Assembly (NCBI GenBank): GCA_044375915.1
Contig: JBILLU010000012.1
Coordinates: forward strand, 1 to 32,806
DNA length: 32,806 nucleotides
Direction of reading: 5' to 3'
Source of the DNA: JAFEBO01 sp044375915
GTDB taxonomy: Bacteria > Planctomycetota > Phycisphaerae > Phycisphaerales > UBA1924
Shown here: positions 7,817 to 15,241 of the stretch, in pieces
Numbering within the stretch: the first letter of the stretch is position 1
How the letters are laid out: every line of letters starts with the position of its first letter
Program-made: the position numbers and the translations under genes
The notes under the pieces: generated by a model
What the model was told of the DNA's origin: nothing
What the model saw: only the letters and a program-made list of their open reading frames with translations
Database searches by the model: none

Positions 7817-7895
7817 GCTTCAGCCCGCGCTGCGGGGTCACGGGTATGAGTTGCGCCTAGGTATTTCACTGGGCACCTTCCGCGCGGGCTGAAGC
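7817..7895. repeat. Inverted repeat pair in divergent promoter region
   Basis: GCTTCAGCCCGCGC (7817-7830) is the exact reverse complement of 7882-7895, with 51 bases between. The left arm also folds on itself (GGGCT..AGCCC). The pair lies between the divergent starts at 7783 and 8016 and could affect expression of both genes. Confidence 0.8.
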
Positions 7896-8015
7896 ACACA
7901 GCGCGGGTTGGGGGAAGGGATGGCATTTGTGAACTCTGCGAAATCGGACCCAATCCTCCACCAATCACTTCCCGCAGGCACCGCTCGGCGGTAGCCTGCC
8001 CACGGAGGATCCGTC

Positions 8016-10967
8016 ATGCGGCATCGCGGCGAAATCGTCTTTGTCTCCGTCATCGCCCTCGCCGCCGCCGGAATGGCGGGGATGCTCGCAGCCCAGGACG
8101 ACCCCTTCGTCGACCGGTACGTCAACAGCTCCTTCGTCAACTGGGAAAGCCCGCATGTCCATCCGCTTGAGCGCGTGGGCGATCGGCTGCTCGCGGTGAA
8201 CACCGCCGACGCACGGCTGGAGCTCTTCGACATCGCCAGCGGCCTGCCCTACGCCGCGGGCTCGATCCCCGTTGGCATCGACCCGGTCAGCGTGCGGGCC
8301 CGCACCGCGACCGAGGTCTGGGTGGTGAACCACATCTCCGACAGCATCAGCGTGGTAGACCTCTCGACCATGCGGGTCGTGCGAACGATCTCGACCAAGG
8401 ACGAGCCCTGCGATGTGGTCTTCGCGGGCACGCCACAGCGAGCCTTTGTCACATGCTCCGCGGCCAAGGTCGTGCAGGTCTTCGATCCCGCCGACACCAC
8501 CCCCGGCGGCGTCGCCCTCAGCGAGATCGCGATCAAGGGCGAGGCCCCGCGCTCCATGGGCGTCAGCCCCGACGGCAGCAAGGTTTACGCGGCGATCTTC
8601 GAATCCGGCAACGGCTCGACGATCCTGGGCGGCGGCATCATGCCCGGCGCGATGGTGCTGGGCTTCCCGCCCAACGTGGTCACCGATCCGGTCGGTCCCT
8701 ACGGCGGGATCAACCCGCCGCCGAACGTGGGCCTGTTGTTCGTCCCTGCCAAGAACCCGGCCGCAGGCTCGCCCCCGCCGGTTGGGCTGATCGTGCGCAA
8801 GAACGCCGCCGGTCAGTGGATGGACGACAACAACCGCAACTGGACCGACCTCGTCAGCGGCCTCAACGCGAGCAAATCCGGCCGCCAGCCGGGCTGGGAC
8901 CTGCCGGACCGCGACCTCGCGGTCATCGACGCCAACGCCCTCACCGTCAACTACGCCACGCGGCTCATGACCATGTGCATGAGCGTCGGCGTGAACCCGG
9001 CGACCGGCGTGATCGCGGTGATCGGCACCGAAGCCCAGAACGAGAAACGCTTCGAGCCCAACATCAACGGCACGTTCATTCGGGTGGAAGTCGCGAACGT
9101 CGATCCGGTGTCGCTGGGCGCGAGCGTGGCGGATCTCAACCCGCATCTCACGTACACCAGTTCGAGCATCGCTGCGGGCGAGCGGACGAAGTCGCTGGGC
9201 GATCCGCGGGCGATCGCGTGGAACGCCGCGGGAACGACCGCGTACATCGCCGGAATGGGCTCGAACAACGTGATCGCGATCGATTCCAGCGGGTCACGCC
9301 TCACTCCGACACCGATCGAGGTCGGCGAGGGCCCGACCGGCCTGGCGCTCGACGAGAGCCGCGACCGGCTGTTCGTGCTCAACAAGTTTGATGGCTCGAT
9401 CTCGGTGGTGTCGCTGTCGGGCGCCAGCGAGGTGATCCGCGTGCCGTTCTTTGATCCGACGCCCAGCGCGATCAAGACCGGGCGTGTGCACCTGTACAAC
9501 ACGCACCTCAACTCGGGCCTGGGGCAGGTCTCGTGCGCCTCGTGTCACGTGGACGGGCGAAACGACCGCCTCGCGTGGGACCTGGGCGACCCTAGCGGCT
9601 CGACGCAGGCGCTCACGGGCCTGAACTTGGGCGCGAACTTCCCGGGCCTGAACACTGGCTTCCAGCCCTTCCATCCCATGAAGGGCCCGATGACCACGCA
9701 GACGCTGCAGGACATCATCGAGCACGAGCCGCACCACTGGCGCGGCGATCGCTCCGGCATCGAAGCCTTCGCGGGCGCGTTCACCGGTTTACAGGGCGCC
9801 GACGCCCCGCTCAACCCCGCGGCGATGCAGGAGTTCGAGAACTTCCTCGCGTCGATCACCATCCCGCCCAACCCGTACCGCAACCTCGACAACACGCTGC
9901 CCAGCAGCCTGCCACTGCCGGGGCACTACACCACCGGGCGCTTCGGCCCCGCGGGCCAGCCTCTGCCCAACGGCAACGCCAACATCGGCATGGCGCTCTA
10001 CCGCAGTCAGTCCCGTCGCCTCGACGGCGGCAACCTGTCCTGCGTCCAGTGCCACACCCTGCCCACCGGCATGGGCACCGACATGACCTTCCAAGGCAAC
10101 CGGTTTGTCACGATCGCGCCCGGTCCCAAGGGCGAGCGGCACCACGCGGTCGTCTCGGTGGACGGATCAACGAACATCACCATCAAGGTGCCGCAGCTCC
10201 GCACGCTGTACAAGAAGACCGGCTTCAACACCACGCAGCTCGACAACACCAGCGGATTCGGTTTGCTTCATGACGGCTCGGTCGATTCGATCGAGCGCTT
10301 CGTGACCGAGCCGGTCTTTTCGCTCAACAGCAATCAGGAAACCGCGGACATGACCGCGTTCATGCTCGCGTTCGCCGGGTCGGACTTGCCCCAGGGCTCG
10401 GCGACGAACGCCTTCGAGCCGCCCGGCCCGCCCAGCAAGGACACCCACGCCGCGGTGGGGCGGCAGAGCACGCTGGTGTCGTTCGCAACAGCGTCAACCG
10501 CGCAGCAGACGCTGCTCACCTCCTTCGAGTCCATCGCCAACAGCGGCAAGGTCGGGCTCATCGTCCGTGCCACCATCAACGGCGTCGAGCGCGGCTGGGC
10601 CTTCACCGGCGGCAGCAACTTCAAGTCCGACACCAACACCACCATCACCTCGGCCGCCCTCAAGGCCCTCGCCAGCGCCGGCAGCGAGCAGACTTGGACC
10701 ATCGTGCCCAAGGGCAGTGAAACCCGCCTGGGCATCGATCGCGACCTCGACGGCATCCTCAACGGCAACGAAGCCGCAGCGTGCCTCGGCGACCTCAACG
10801 CCGACGGCCAGGTGGACGACCTCGACTTCCAGGTCTTCGTGGTCAACTACGACCAGTTGATCGTGCCCCCGGCAAGCATGGCCGCGGACCTGAACCGCGA
10901 CGCAGTGGTGGACGATGCGGACTTCCAAGTCTTCGTGGTCGCGTACGACACGCTGGTGTGCCCATAG
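8016..10967 (+). CDS. Secreted beta-propeller / di-heme c-type cytochrome with dockerin-like tail
   Basis: A 983-residue exported protein. Residues 1-27 form a signal peptide. About 45-480 is a YVTN/NHL-like beta-propeller with repeated strands (EVWVVNHISDSISVVDLSTM, RLFVLNKFDGSISVVSL). Two c-type heme motifs follow: CASCH (507-511) and CVQCH (676-680), as in MauG/cytochrome c peroxidase-like proteins. The last 60 residues hold two EF-hand-like calcium loops, DLNADGQVDD and DLNRDAVVDD, each followed by DFQVFVV, resembling type I dockerin repeats. Likely a periplasmic or surface redox protein; the tail may bind calcium or a partner. GGAGG lies 7 bases before ATG 8016. Electron donor and substrate are unknown. 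Confidence 0.82.
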   Translation: MRHRGEIVFVSVIALAAAGMAGMLAAQDDPFVDRYVNSSFVNWESPHVHPLERVGDRLLAVNTADARLELFDIASGLPYAAGSIPVGIDPVSVRARTATEVWVVNHISDSISVVDLSTMRVVRTISTKDEPCDVVFAGTPQRAFVTCSAAKVVQVFDPADTTPGGVALSEIAIKGEAPRSMGVSPDGSKVYAAIFESGNGSTILGGGIMPGAMVLGFPPNVVTDPVGPYGGINPPPNVGLLFVPAKNPAAGSPPPVGLIVRKNAAGQWMDDNNRNWTDLVSGLNASKSGRQPGWDLPDRDLAVIDANALTVNYATRLMTMCMSVGVNPATGVIAVIGTEAQNEKRFEPNINGTFIRVEVANVDPVSLGASVADLNPHLTYTSSSIAAGERTKSLGDPRAIAWNAAGTTAYIAGMGSNNVIAIDSSGSRLTPTPIEVGEGPTGLALDESRDRLFVLNKFDGSISVVSLSGASEVIRVPFFDPTPSAIKTGRVHLYNTHLNSGLGQVSCASCHVDGRNDRLAWDLGDPSGSTQALTGLNLGANFPGLNTGFQPFHPMKGPMTTQTLQDIIEHEPHHWRGDRSGIEAFAGAFTGLQGADAPLNPAAMQEFENFLASITIPPNPYRNLDNTLPSSLPLPGHYTTGRFGPAGQPLPNGNANIGMALYRSQSRRLDGGNLSCVQCHTLPTGMGTDMTFQGNRFVTIAPGPKGERHHAVVSVDGSTNITIKVPQLRTLYKKTGFNTTQLDNTSGFGLLHDGSVDSIERFVTEPVFSLNSNQETADMTAFMLAFAGSDLPQGSATNAFEPPGPPSKDTHAAVGRQSTLVSFATASTAQQTLLTSFESIANSGKVGLIVRATINGVERGWAFTGGSNFKSDTNTTITSAALKALASAGSEQTWTIVPKGSETRLGIDRDLDGILNGNEAAACLGDLNADGQVDDLDFQVFVVNYDQLIVPPASMAADLNRDAVVDDADFQVFVVAYDTLVCP

Positions 10968-11018
10968 TCGCGGCCGACAACTCCCACTGGTGTTGATGGA
11001 CGTCGGGGCGCTTCTCGT

Positions 11019-11042
11019 CGGGGCGTGGAAGGCCCCGCCCCG
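11019..11042. terminator. Possible bidirectional terminator hairpin
   Basis: CGGGGCG (11019-11025) pairs with CGCCCCG (11036-11042) around a ten-base loop, between two convergent genes. No T-run follows, so the assignment rests on location and stem only. Confidence 0.4.
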
Positions 11043-11046
11043 TCAC

Positions 11047-12099
11047 TCAGTCGTACCAGAAGCCGCCGAGGGCGACGAGCTGCCCGGTCTTGTCGTCGAA
11101 GCGGCGGGTGGCGCGGTCGCCGAAGCAGCGGAGGTAGTTGTTGCGGCGGGCGTTTGTGGCTTCGGTGATGTCGTCGTCCTTGGAGGAATAGACGAGGTCC
11201 GCCGAATCCTCATCCTCGTTCGTAAACAGGTTGTCGTACCGCTCGCGCGTCGTGTTGCGTGGGCGATCGCCTACCTCCACGAAAAGGAGGGGTCCGATCT
11301 GCGGGTCCGGGCGGGTCTCGAAGTTCACCGAGCCGTCGTTGCGGGCGGAGTTGCCTTCCCACGCGGTGCGTGAGCCGTGGATGAGGAGGGTGTTGGATTC
11401 TGTGGCGAGGATGTTCTTGGTTCCGCGGCGGTCGGTGCGGTTGAGCGACCAGTCGTGCTTCGCGTCCTGCGTGTACCACGGGCCGCGGTTGGCGACGACG
11501 GCTTGCGTGCCGTCGAAGGTGGATTGCCAAGCCTTGCGGCGTTCTCCGGCGAACGCGAGGAACGCGTAGGAGTTTCCAGCACCGGGAGCGACGCCGTTCG
11601 CACCGGCGACGGGAGAATCGCCGCCGGGCTCATCGGGGTAGGCGGCGAAGGAGGGATCGAGTATTGCTTTCGCGCGCTTGTCCGGCGCGACGGCGGTGGG
11701 ATTGGTGAACTCGTAGGCGGAGTTCACTCGGATCGCGGGGTTCACTTCCGCGGGACCGACCAGCAGCTCTGGACCAAAGTTGCCGTTGTACACCATCAGC
11801 GAAAGCGCCCAGCGCGGAATGTTCTTGCTGTCGCGCAGTTTCGGATTGGTCGACGTGTCGATGCCGGGGATGGTGTCGAGGATGTCGACCTTGCCGGGGA
11901 GTGGGTAGTCGTCCTGACAGTTGCCGGCCCAGGTGACCATGCCTTGATGGATGCCGCGGATTTGGGTGGCGTCTTTGAATTGGCGCGAGAGGACCCGCGG
12001 CTTGGCTCCGGCCGGAATCAGGATTCCGAGCAGCAGAAGCACAACAACGACAACGATCACGGCTTCAAGCAATGTAAACGCGCGGCATGCCCTCTTCAT
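11047..12099 (-). CDS. Type II secretion/type IV pilin-like pseudopilin (large)
   Basis: A 350-residue protein with a class III prepilin signal: MKRACRA then FTLLEAVIVVVVVLLLLGILI, with Glu at mature position 5 and a single long hydrophobic helix. Prepilin peptidase would cut before Phe8; the usual Gly at -1 is Ala here. The large C-terminal domain is unlike canonical GspG and resembles the many big pseudopilin-like proteins of Planctomycetota, whose function is mostly unknown. GGGAG precedes ATG 12099 by about 6 bases. It stands alone, without visible secretion machinery genes, so it may be a surface or pseudopilus-associated protein rather than a core component. Confidence 0.78.
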   Translation of the reverse strand: MKRACRAFTLLEAVIVVVVVLLLLGILIPAGAKPRVLSRQFKDATQIRGIHQGMVTWAGNCQDDYPLPGKVDILDTIPGIDTSTNPKLRDSKNIPRWALSLMVYNGNFGPELLVGPAEVNPAIRVNSAYEFTNPTAVAPDKRAKAILDPSFAAYPDEPGGDSPVAGANGVAPGAGNSYAFLAFAGERRKAWQSTFDGTQAVVANRGPWYTQDAKHDWSLNRTDRRGTKNILATESNTLLIHGSRTAWEGNSARNDGSVNFETRPDPQIGPLLFVEVGDRPRNTTRERYDNLFTNEDEDSADLVYSSKDDDITEATNARRNNYLRCFGDRATRRFDDKTGQLVALGGFWYD

Positions 12100-12216
12100 G
12101 ACACACTCCCGTCATGCCCCCAACGCCTCTCGATTCGCACGGCGTCGCGGTGGGTTGCCGCGGGGTTGAGAAAGCGCTTGGGACGGGCGCGGCAGAACGC
12201 GTGAGTCATTGCGTGC

Positions 12217-12327
12217 GGTGCCACCAGTCCGCGGCTGCTCGGAGCCGCGCGACTGGTGCCGTTCGCAGCGATCGCTCCGGGCCGCATCAGTCGCGCCGTG
12301 CCGAGCCACGGCGGACTGATGGCACCC
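12217..12327. repeat. REP-like inverted pair, copy 1
   Basis: First half (12217-12260) has stem ACCAGTC/GCGGCT pairing with AGCCGC/GACTGGT, flanked by GGTGCC and TGCC. Second half (12284-12327) has GCATCAGTC and GCCGTG pairing with CACGGC and GACTGATG, ending in GGCACCC. The halves are in opposite orientation with 23 bases between. Same architecture and near-identical halves at 26916-27028. The 290-base gap at 12100-12388 holds only this and the hairpin at 12346-12365. Confidence 0.85.
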
Positions 12328-12345
12328 TACTCATGGAACCAGTGG

Positions 12346-12365
12346 GACCGGCCTCCCGGCCGGTC
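12346..12365. repeat. Hairpin, inverted partner of the 12394-12412 terminator
   Basis: GACCGGCC-TCCC-GGCCGGTC is a perfect 8-bp stem with a 4-base loop. With its flank it resembles the reverse complement of the hairpin at 12394-12412, so the two form an inverted pair of one repeat family. Confidence 0.65.
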
Positions 12366-12388
12366 GACGCGCGTGTCGTTCGCGCAGC

Positions 12389-12412
12389 AAAAAGACCGGC
12401 TGGAAGCCGGTC
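12389..12412 (-). terminator. Rho-independent terminator of the 604-residue coiled-coil gene
   Basis: On the reverse strand, directly after the TAG stop, GACCGGC pairs with GCCGGTC around TTCCA and is followed by TTTTT. The stem begins at the base next to the stop codon, so the stop abuts this repeat-derived terminator. Confidence 0.75.
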
Positions 12413-14227
12413 CTACTTCTTCTCGGCGGGCTTGTCTGACTTCTGGTCTGACTTCTTCTCCGCGCTCGCCGCGTCGGCCTTCTTTTCCAGCGTGCCGAAG
12501 TACTTCTTCACCGCGTCCTGGTACTCGCGGGGCACGCGGTTGGATTCAAGCGCTTCGGCGGCTTCGCCCTTGGCGGTTTCGACGGCCGACTCGAAGTCCG
12601 CGGTCGATTCGCCTCGCACCTGATCGCCCTGCACGAGCCGCGTGCTGATGATCGGGCCGGCGCCGGTCTTGGTGTTGGCCTTCTTCTTCTCCATCTTGAA
12701 GTCGGCGGCCTGCTGCTCGGGGCTGGCGCCGTCGCCCTTGCCCGGGCCGCCGCTGCCCTTGCCCTGACTGCTCGAGTCACCCTGGCGCCACATGCCGTTC
12801 TTGTTGCCGGGGCAGTTGCCGCCCTCGCACTTGCCGCCTTCCTTGCAGCCCTGGCACTCGCCGGGGTTGTCGCACTTGCCGCCCATTTCCTTGAGCTGCT
12901 GCTGCGCCTCGCTCATGGCCGCCTCGAGCGACTTGCCCTCCTGGGCCATCTGCTCCATCTCGCTCAATTGCTGGGCCATCTGCTGCATCGCCTGCTGGCC
13001 TTCCTTGCTCATGCCTTCCTGCGACATGCCTTTAGAGGCCTGCTGCATCGCCTCGCTCATCTTGTCGCCCTGCTGCATCGACTTGGCCATCGCCATCGCC
13101 GATTCCATCAGCTTCTTCTGGTCCTCGGGCGAAAGGTTCTTCATCTGCTCAAGGGCCTTCTTCACCGCGTCGGGGTTCTTGGCCGCCTGCTTGGCGAGTT
13201 CCTCGGCGGACTTCTTGTCCATGCCCGCCTTCTGCATGAGGTTCTTCAGTTCCTCCTGCTTGGCGGCCTGGTTCTTCAGCTGCTCCGACAGGTTCTTGAG
13301 CTGCTCGGTGAGTTGCTCCTTCTCCTGCGGCGACAACTTCGAGTCTTCCAGCTTCTTCTGCAGGTCCTGCAGATTCTCCTGGGCCTTGGCGAAGTCGCCC
13401 TTGGCCATGTTCTTCGACAGCTCCTGCAGCGGGCCGGGGCCGGGCTGCTTGAGCTGCTTCATCTGGTCCTTCAGACCCTGCAGCTGCTGCTGACGCTCGC
13501 TCTGCTGCATCTGGTTCAGCTTCTCGTTCACGTCGGTCAGTTTGCGCACCGCAGAGCGGCGGATCTCTTCCGCGCTCAGTTCCGTCGGGGGCTTGCCGAT
13601 CGCGTCGTCGTTCTTTTCTTCCTTCTTGAGTTCCACGCCCGCCTTGGCGAGCATCTCGCTGAGCTTGTCGTCCTTGGCCTTCACGTCCGCCTTGACCTGC
13701 AGGATCTCCTGCTGGTTCACCTGCTTTTCCCCGCGTTTGGCAAAGAGGCCGAGCAGGTCGTAGCGGGGCAGGCTCGCCCACAGGATCGCCGTGCCGAGGA
13801 TGGCAAACGCGGGCACGTACCAGCGGCTTGGCGCCTCGATCGGGATCGCCTGCGCGACGCGGAGCGTGCGGGCCTTTTCCTCGGCGGTGAGCACCACGGC
13901 CTTGGACCACGTGTCGGTCTGATGCTCGACGCACAACGCCGTCGAGAGCGACTCACGCAGCCCCGCCCGCTCGTCGAGCACGCGGGCCGCGGCGAGCGTC
14001 CGCGGACGGGTGAACAGCGACCACAGCAGCGCACCCACCAATGCGGTGCCCGCGGCGATATACGGCGCGATCGTCCAATCAATGAACACGCCCAGCAGGC
14101 GATCCATCAGCGTGGCGACGAAGAGCGCAAAGACGCCAATCGTCAGCAGCAGCGCGAAGCGGGCGAAGAAGCGGACAATGGTCAGCCGCCACTGCGCCGA
14201 ACGAACCGCGGACTTCACATGCTGCAT
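12413..14227 (-). CDS. Membrane-anchored Gln/Met-rich coiled-coil protein (DUF4175-like)
   Basis: A 604-residue protein. Three membrane helices lie at the N-terminus (about 20-42, 53-72 and 136-153). A long K/Q/M/E-rich coiled coil spans about 165-450. A cysteine cluster (C452, C458, C461, C467, C472) follows, then a Gly/Ser linker, and a C-terminal block with VPREYQDAVKKYFG (565-578), a motif I associate with DUF4175-like proteins of planctomycetes often found near MoxR/VWA genes. No such neighbours are visible here. Strong ribosome binding site GGGAGG 5 bases before ATG 14227. Function unknown; the cysteines could bind metal. The composition is extreme, so homology searches will be noisy. 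Confidence 0.75.
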   Translation of the reverse strand: MQHVKSAVRSAQWRLTIVRFFARFALLLTIGVFALFVATLMDRLLGVFIDWTIAPYIAAGTALVGALLWSLFTRPRTLAAARVLDERAGLRESLSTALCVEHQTDTWSKAVVLTAEEKARTLRVAQAIPIEAPSRWYVPAFAILGTAILWASLPRYDLLGLFAKRGEKQVNQQEILQVKADVKAKDDKLSEMLAKAGVELKKEEKNDDAIGKPPTELSAEEIRRSAVRKLTDVNEKLNQMQQSERQQQLQGLKDQMKQLKQPGPGPLQELSKNMAKGDFAKAQENLQDLQKKLEDSKLSPQEKEQLTEQLKNLSEQLKNQAAKQEELKNLMQKAGMDKKSAEELAKQAAKNPDAVKKALEQMKNLSPEDQKKLMESAMAMAKSMQQGDKMSEAMQQASKGMSQEGMSKEGQQAMQQMAQQLSEMEQMAQEGKSLEAAMSEAQQQLKEMGGKCDNPGECQGCKEGGKCEGGNCPGNKNGMWRQGDSSSQGKGSGGPGKGDGASPEQQAADFKMEKKKANTKTGAGPIISTRLVQGDQVRGESTADFESAVETAKGEAAEALESNRVPREYQDAVKKYFGTLEKKADAASAEKKSDQKSDKPAEKK

Positions 14228-14412
14228 GAGAGCCTCCCGAACTGCGTGCCGTCAAACCACCCCTGCCCGGCCGCCGCCACACCCTTGGAGCGCGCCGCTA
14301 CCGGGACCGATGCGCCGATCCACCGACTTCTACGGAGAATCGGCGGTCTTCGTTTCGCTGCCGCAGTGTAATCGATGGAAAAGCAGTGTTTTGTTCGGTG
14401 GCGGGGCGAAAT

Positions 14413-14510
14413 GGCCAACGGTCCGAAGGGCCAAAGCTCCAAAGCAACCCTGCCGCAGTCGCGGCTCAAGTCTGACTTTTTGGCCATTTGGACCTTTGGC
14501 CCTTTCCCTA
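14413..14510. repeat. Inverted array of 8-bp TTTGGCC-type repeats, second copy
   Basis: Left arm units GGCCAACG, GTCCGAAG, GGCCAAAG, CTCCAAAG (14413-14444). Right arm units TTTGGCCA, TTTGGACC, TTTGGCCC, TTTCCCTA (14479-14510). The last unit includes the stop codon of the reverse-strand lipoprotein gene. As at 4129-4228, it fills the gap between two co-directional genes, right after the upstream stop. Confidence 0.8.
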
Positions 14511-14969
14511 CTCCGCCACGCTCTGCACCGTCACCAGCCCGATGATCTCTGCCGCCTGGCCTTCCCGCGGCACTTCCAACTGGCACAAAGCGACCGCGTC
14601 GGGGTTCTCAGTGGCCCAGAAGCCGCCGGGCTTGAAGGCATCGCCGAACTCGTCGCGGAACTCAGTGAGCGGGATCACGACCGACTGCCCGACGCCGATC
14701 GGCTCCTTGATCGGGCGGCTGAAGCGCCGGTTGAGCCACAGCGTGCCCGGCCCGAGCGACGCGCCGGTGGTATTCGTGAACTCCAGCGTCTTGTCGCGGC
14801 GGAAGACCTGCACGTCGAGGACGCGGCCGGGGGGCAGTTCCTTGGGGTACGGCCGCGCGTAGTCGACGGGGGCTGTCGTGCTGCAGCCGGCGATCGCGGC
14901 GGCGCCGAGGAGGGAGAGAACGCGGAGGGCGCGGAGCGGGCGGAGTGGCGCGGAGTGGGGAGTTTTCAA
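14508..14969 (-). CDS. Small lipoprotein of unknown function (TTG start)
   Basis: A 153-residue protein read from TTG 14969, preceded by GGAG at 9 bases. The signal peptide is MKTPHSAPLRPLRALRVLSL followed by LGAAAIAGC with the lipidated Cys at 29. The mature part has a beta-rich profile (VLDVQVFRRDKTLEFTNTT, LWLNRRFSRPI, SVVIPLTEFRDEFGD) that suggests a small beta-sandwich facing the periplasm. No ATG exists in frame near here; the frame is open further upstream to 15269 but that part is repeat-derived. The n- and h-region is encoded by a 9-bp tandem repeat (14920-14956). It precedes the coiled-coil gene on the same strand. Confidence 0.7.
   Translation of the reverse strand: MKTPHSAPLRPLRALRVLSLLGAAAIAGCSTTAPVDYARPYPKELPPGRVLDVQVFRRDKTLEFTNTTGASLGPGTLWLNRRFSRPIKEPIGVGQSVVIPLTEFRDEFGDAFKPGGFWATENPDAVALCQLEVPREGQAAEIIGLVTVQSVAE
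14920..14956. repeat. 9-bp GCGCGGAG-type tandem repeat in a signal peptide
   Basis: Four degenerate units at about 9-base spacing (ACGCGGAGG, GCGCGGAGC, GGGCGGAGT, GGCGCGGAGT). On the coding strand they give PLRPLRALRV, the basic/hydrophobic part of the lipoprotein signal peptide. Because 9 is a multiple of 3, length changes would keep the reading frame. Confidence 0.7.
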
Positions 14970-14988
14970 CTCAAAGGGCTCCGGGGAG

Positions 14989-15028
14989 AGTGGGGCAGTG
15001 GGGCAGTGGGGCAATGGGGGAGTGGGGG
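14989..15028. repeat. 8-bp AGTGGGGC tandem repeat
   Basis: Five contiguous units: AGTGGGGC three times, then AATGGGGG and AGTGGGGG. It lies upstream of the TTG start of the lipoprotein gene, within the divergent region to the dihydrouridine synthase. Confidence 0.85.
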
Positions 15029-15049
15029 AGTTCAAACAGGGCGTTCGCG

Positions 15050-15215
15050 CCTCCTCTCCCCGCGTGCGGGGAGAGGACGACTTGAGGCGAAGCCTCAAGT
15101 CAGGTGAGGGGACTTCGGGTACCTGAGCGTTGCGATCTTCGGACACCGAGTACCCCTCCCCGGTCTTGCTTCGCTCGACCACCCCTCCCCGCTTCGCGGG
15201 GCGAGGTGGCGCGGA
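15050..15215. repeat. Composite hairpin repeat, copy 2
   Basis: Core 15050-15126 matches copy 1 with 2 differences in 77 bases; a second shared block is 15174-15215. The palindrome at 15054-15075 has one central mismatch (GCGTGC instead of GCATGC). It ends 26 bases before the start of the dihydrouridine synthase and so could form its promoter-proximal leader. Confidence 0.9.
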
Positions 15216-15241
15216 CCACCCACAACCTACCGTTTTCCCCT

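Noticed and set aside
12968..14371. Leu/His-rich open frame antisense to the coiled-coil protein
   Set aside because: Composition is the complement of Gln/Lys/Glu codons. No family features.
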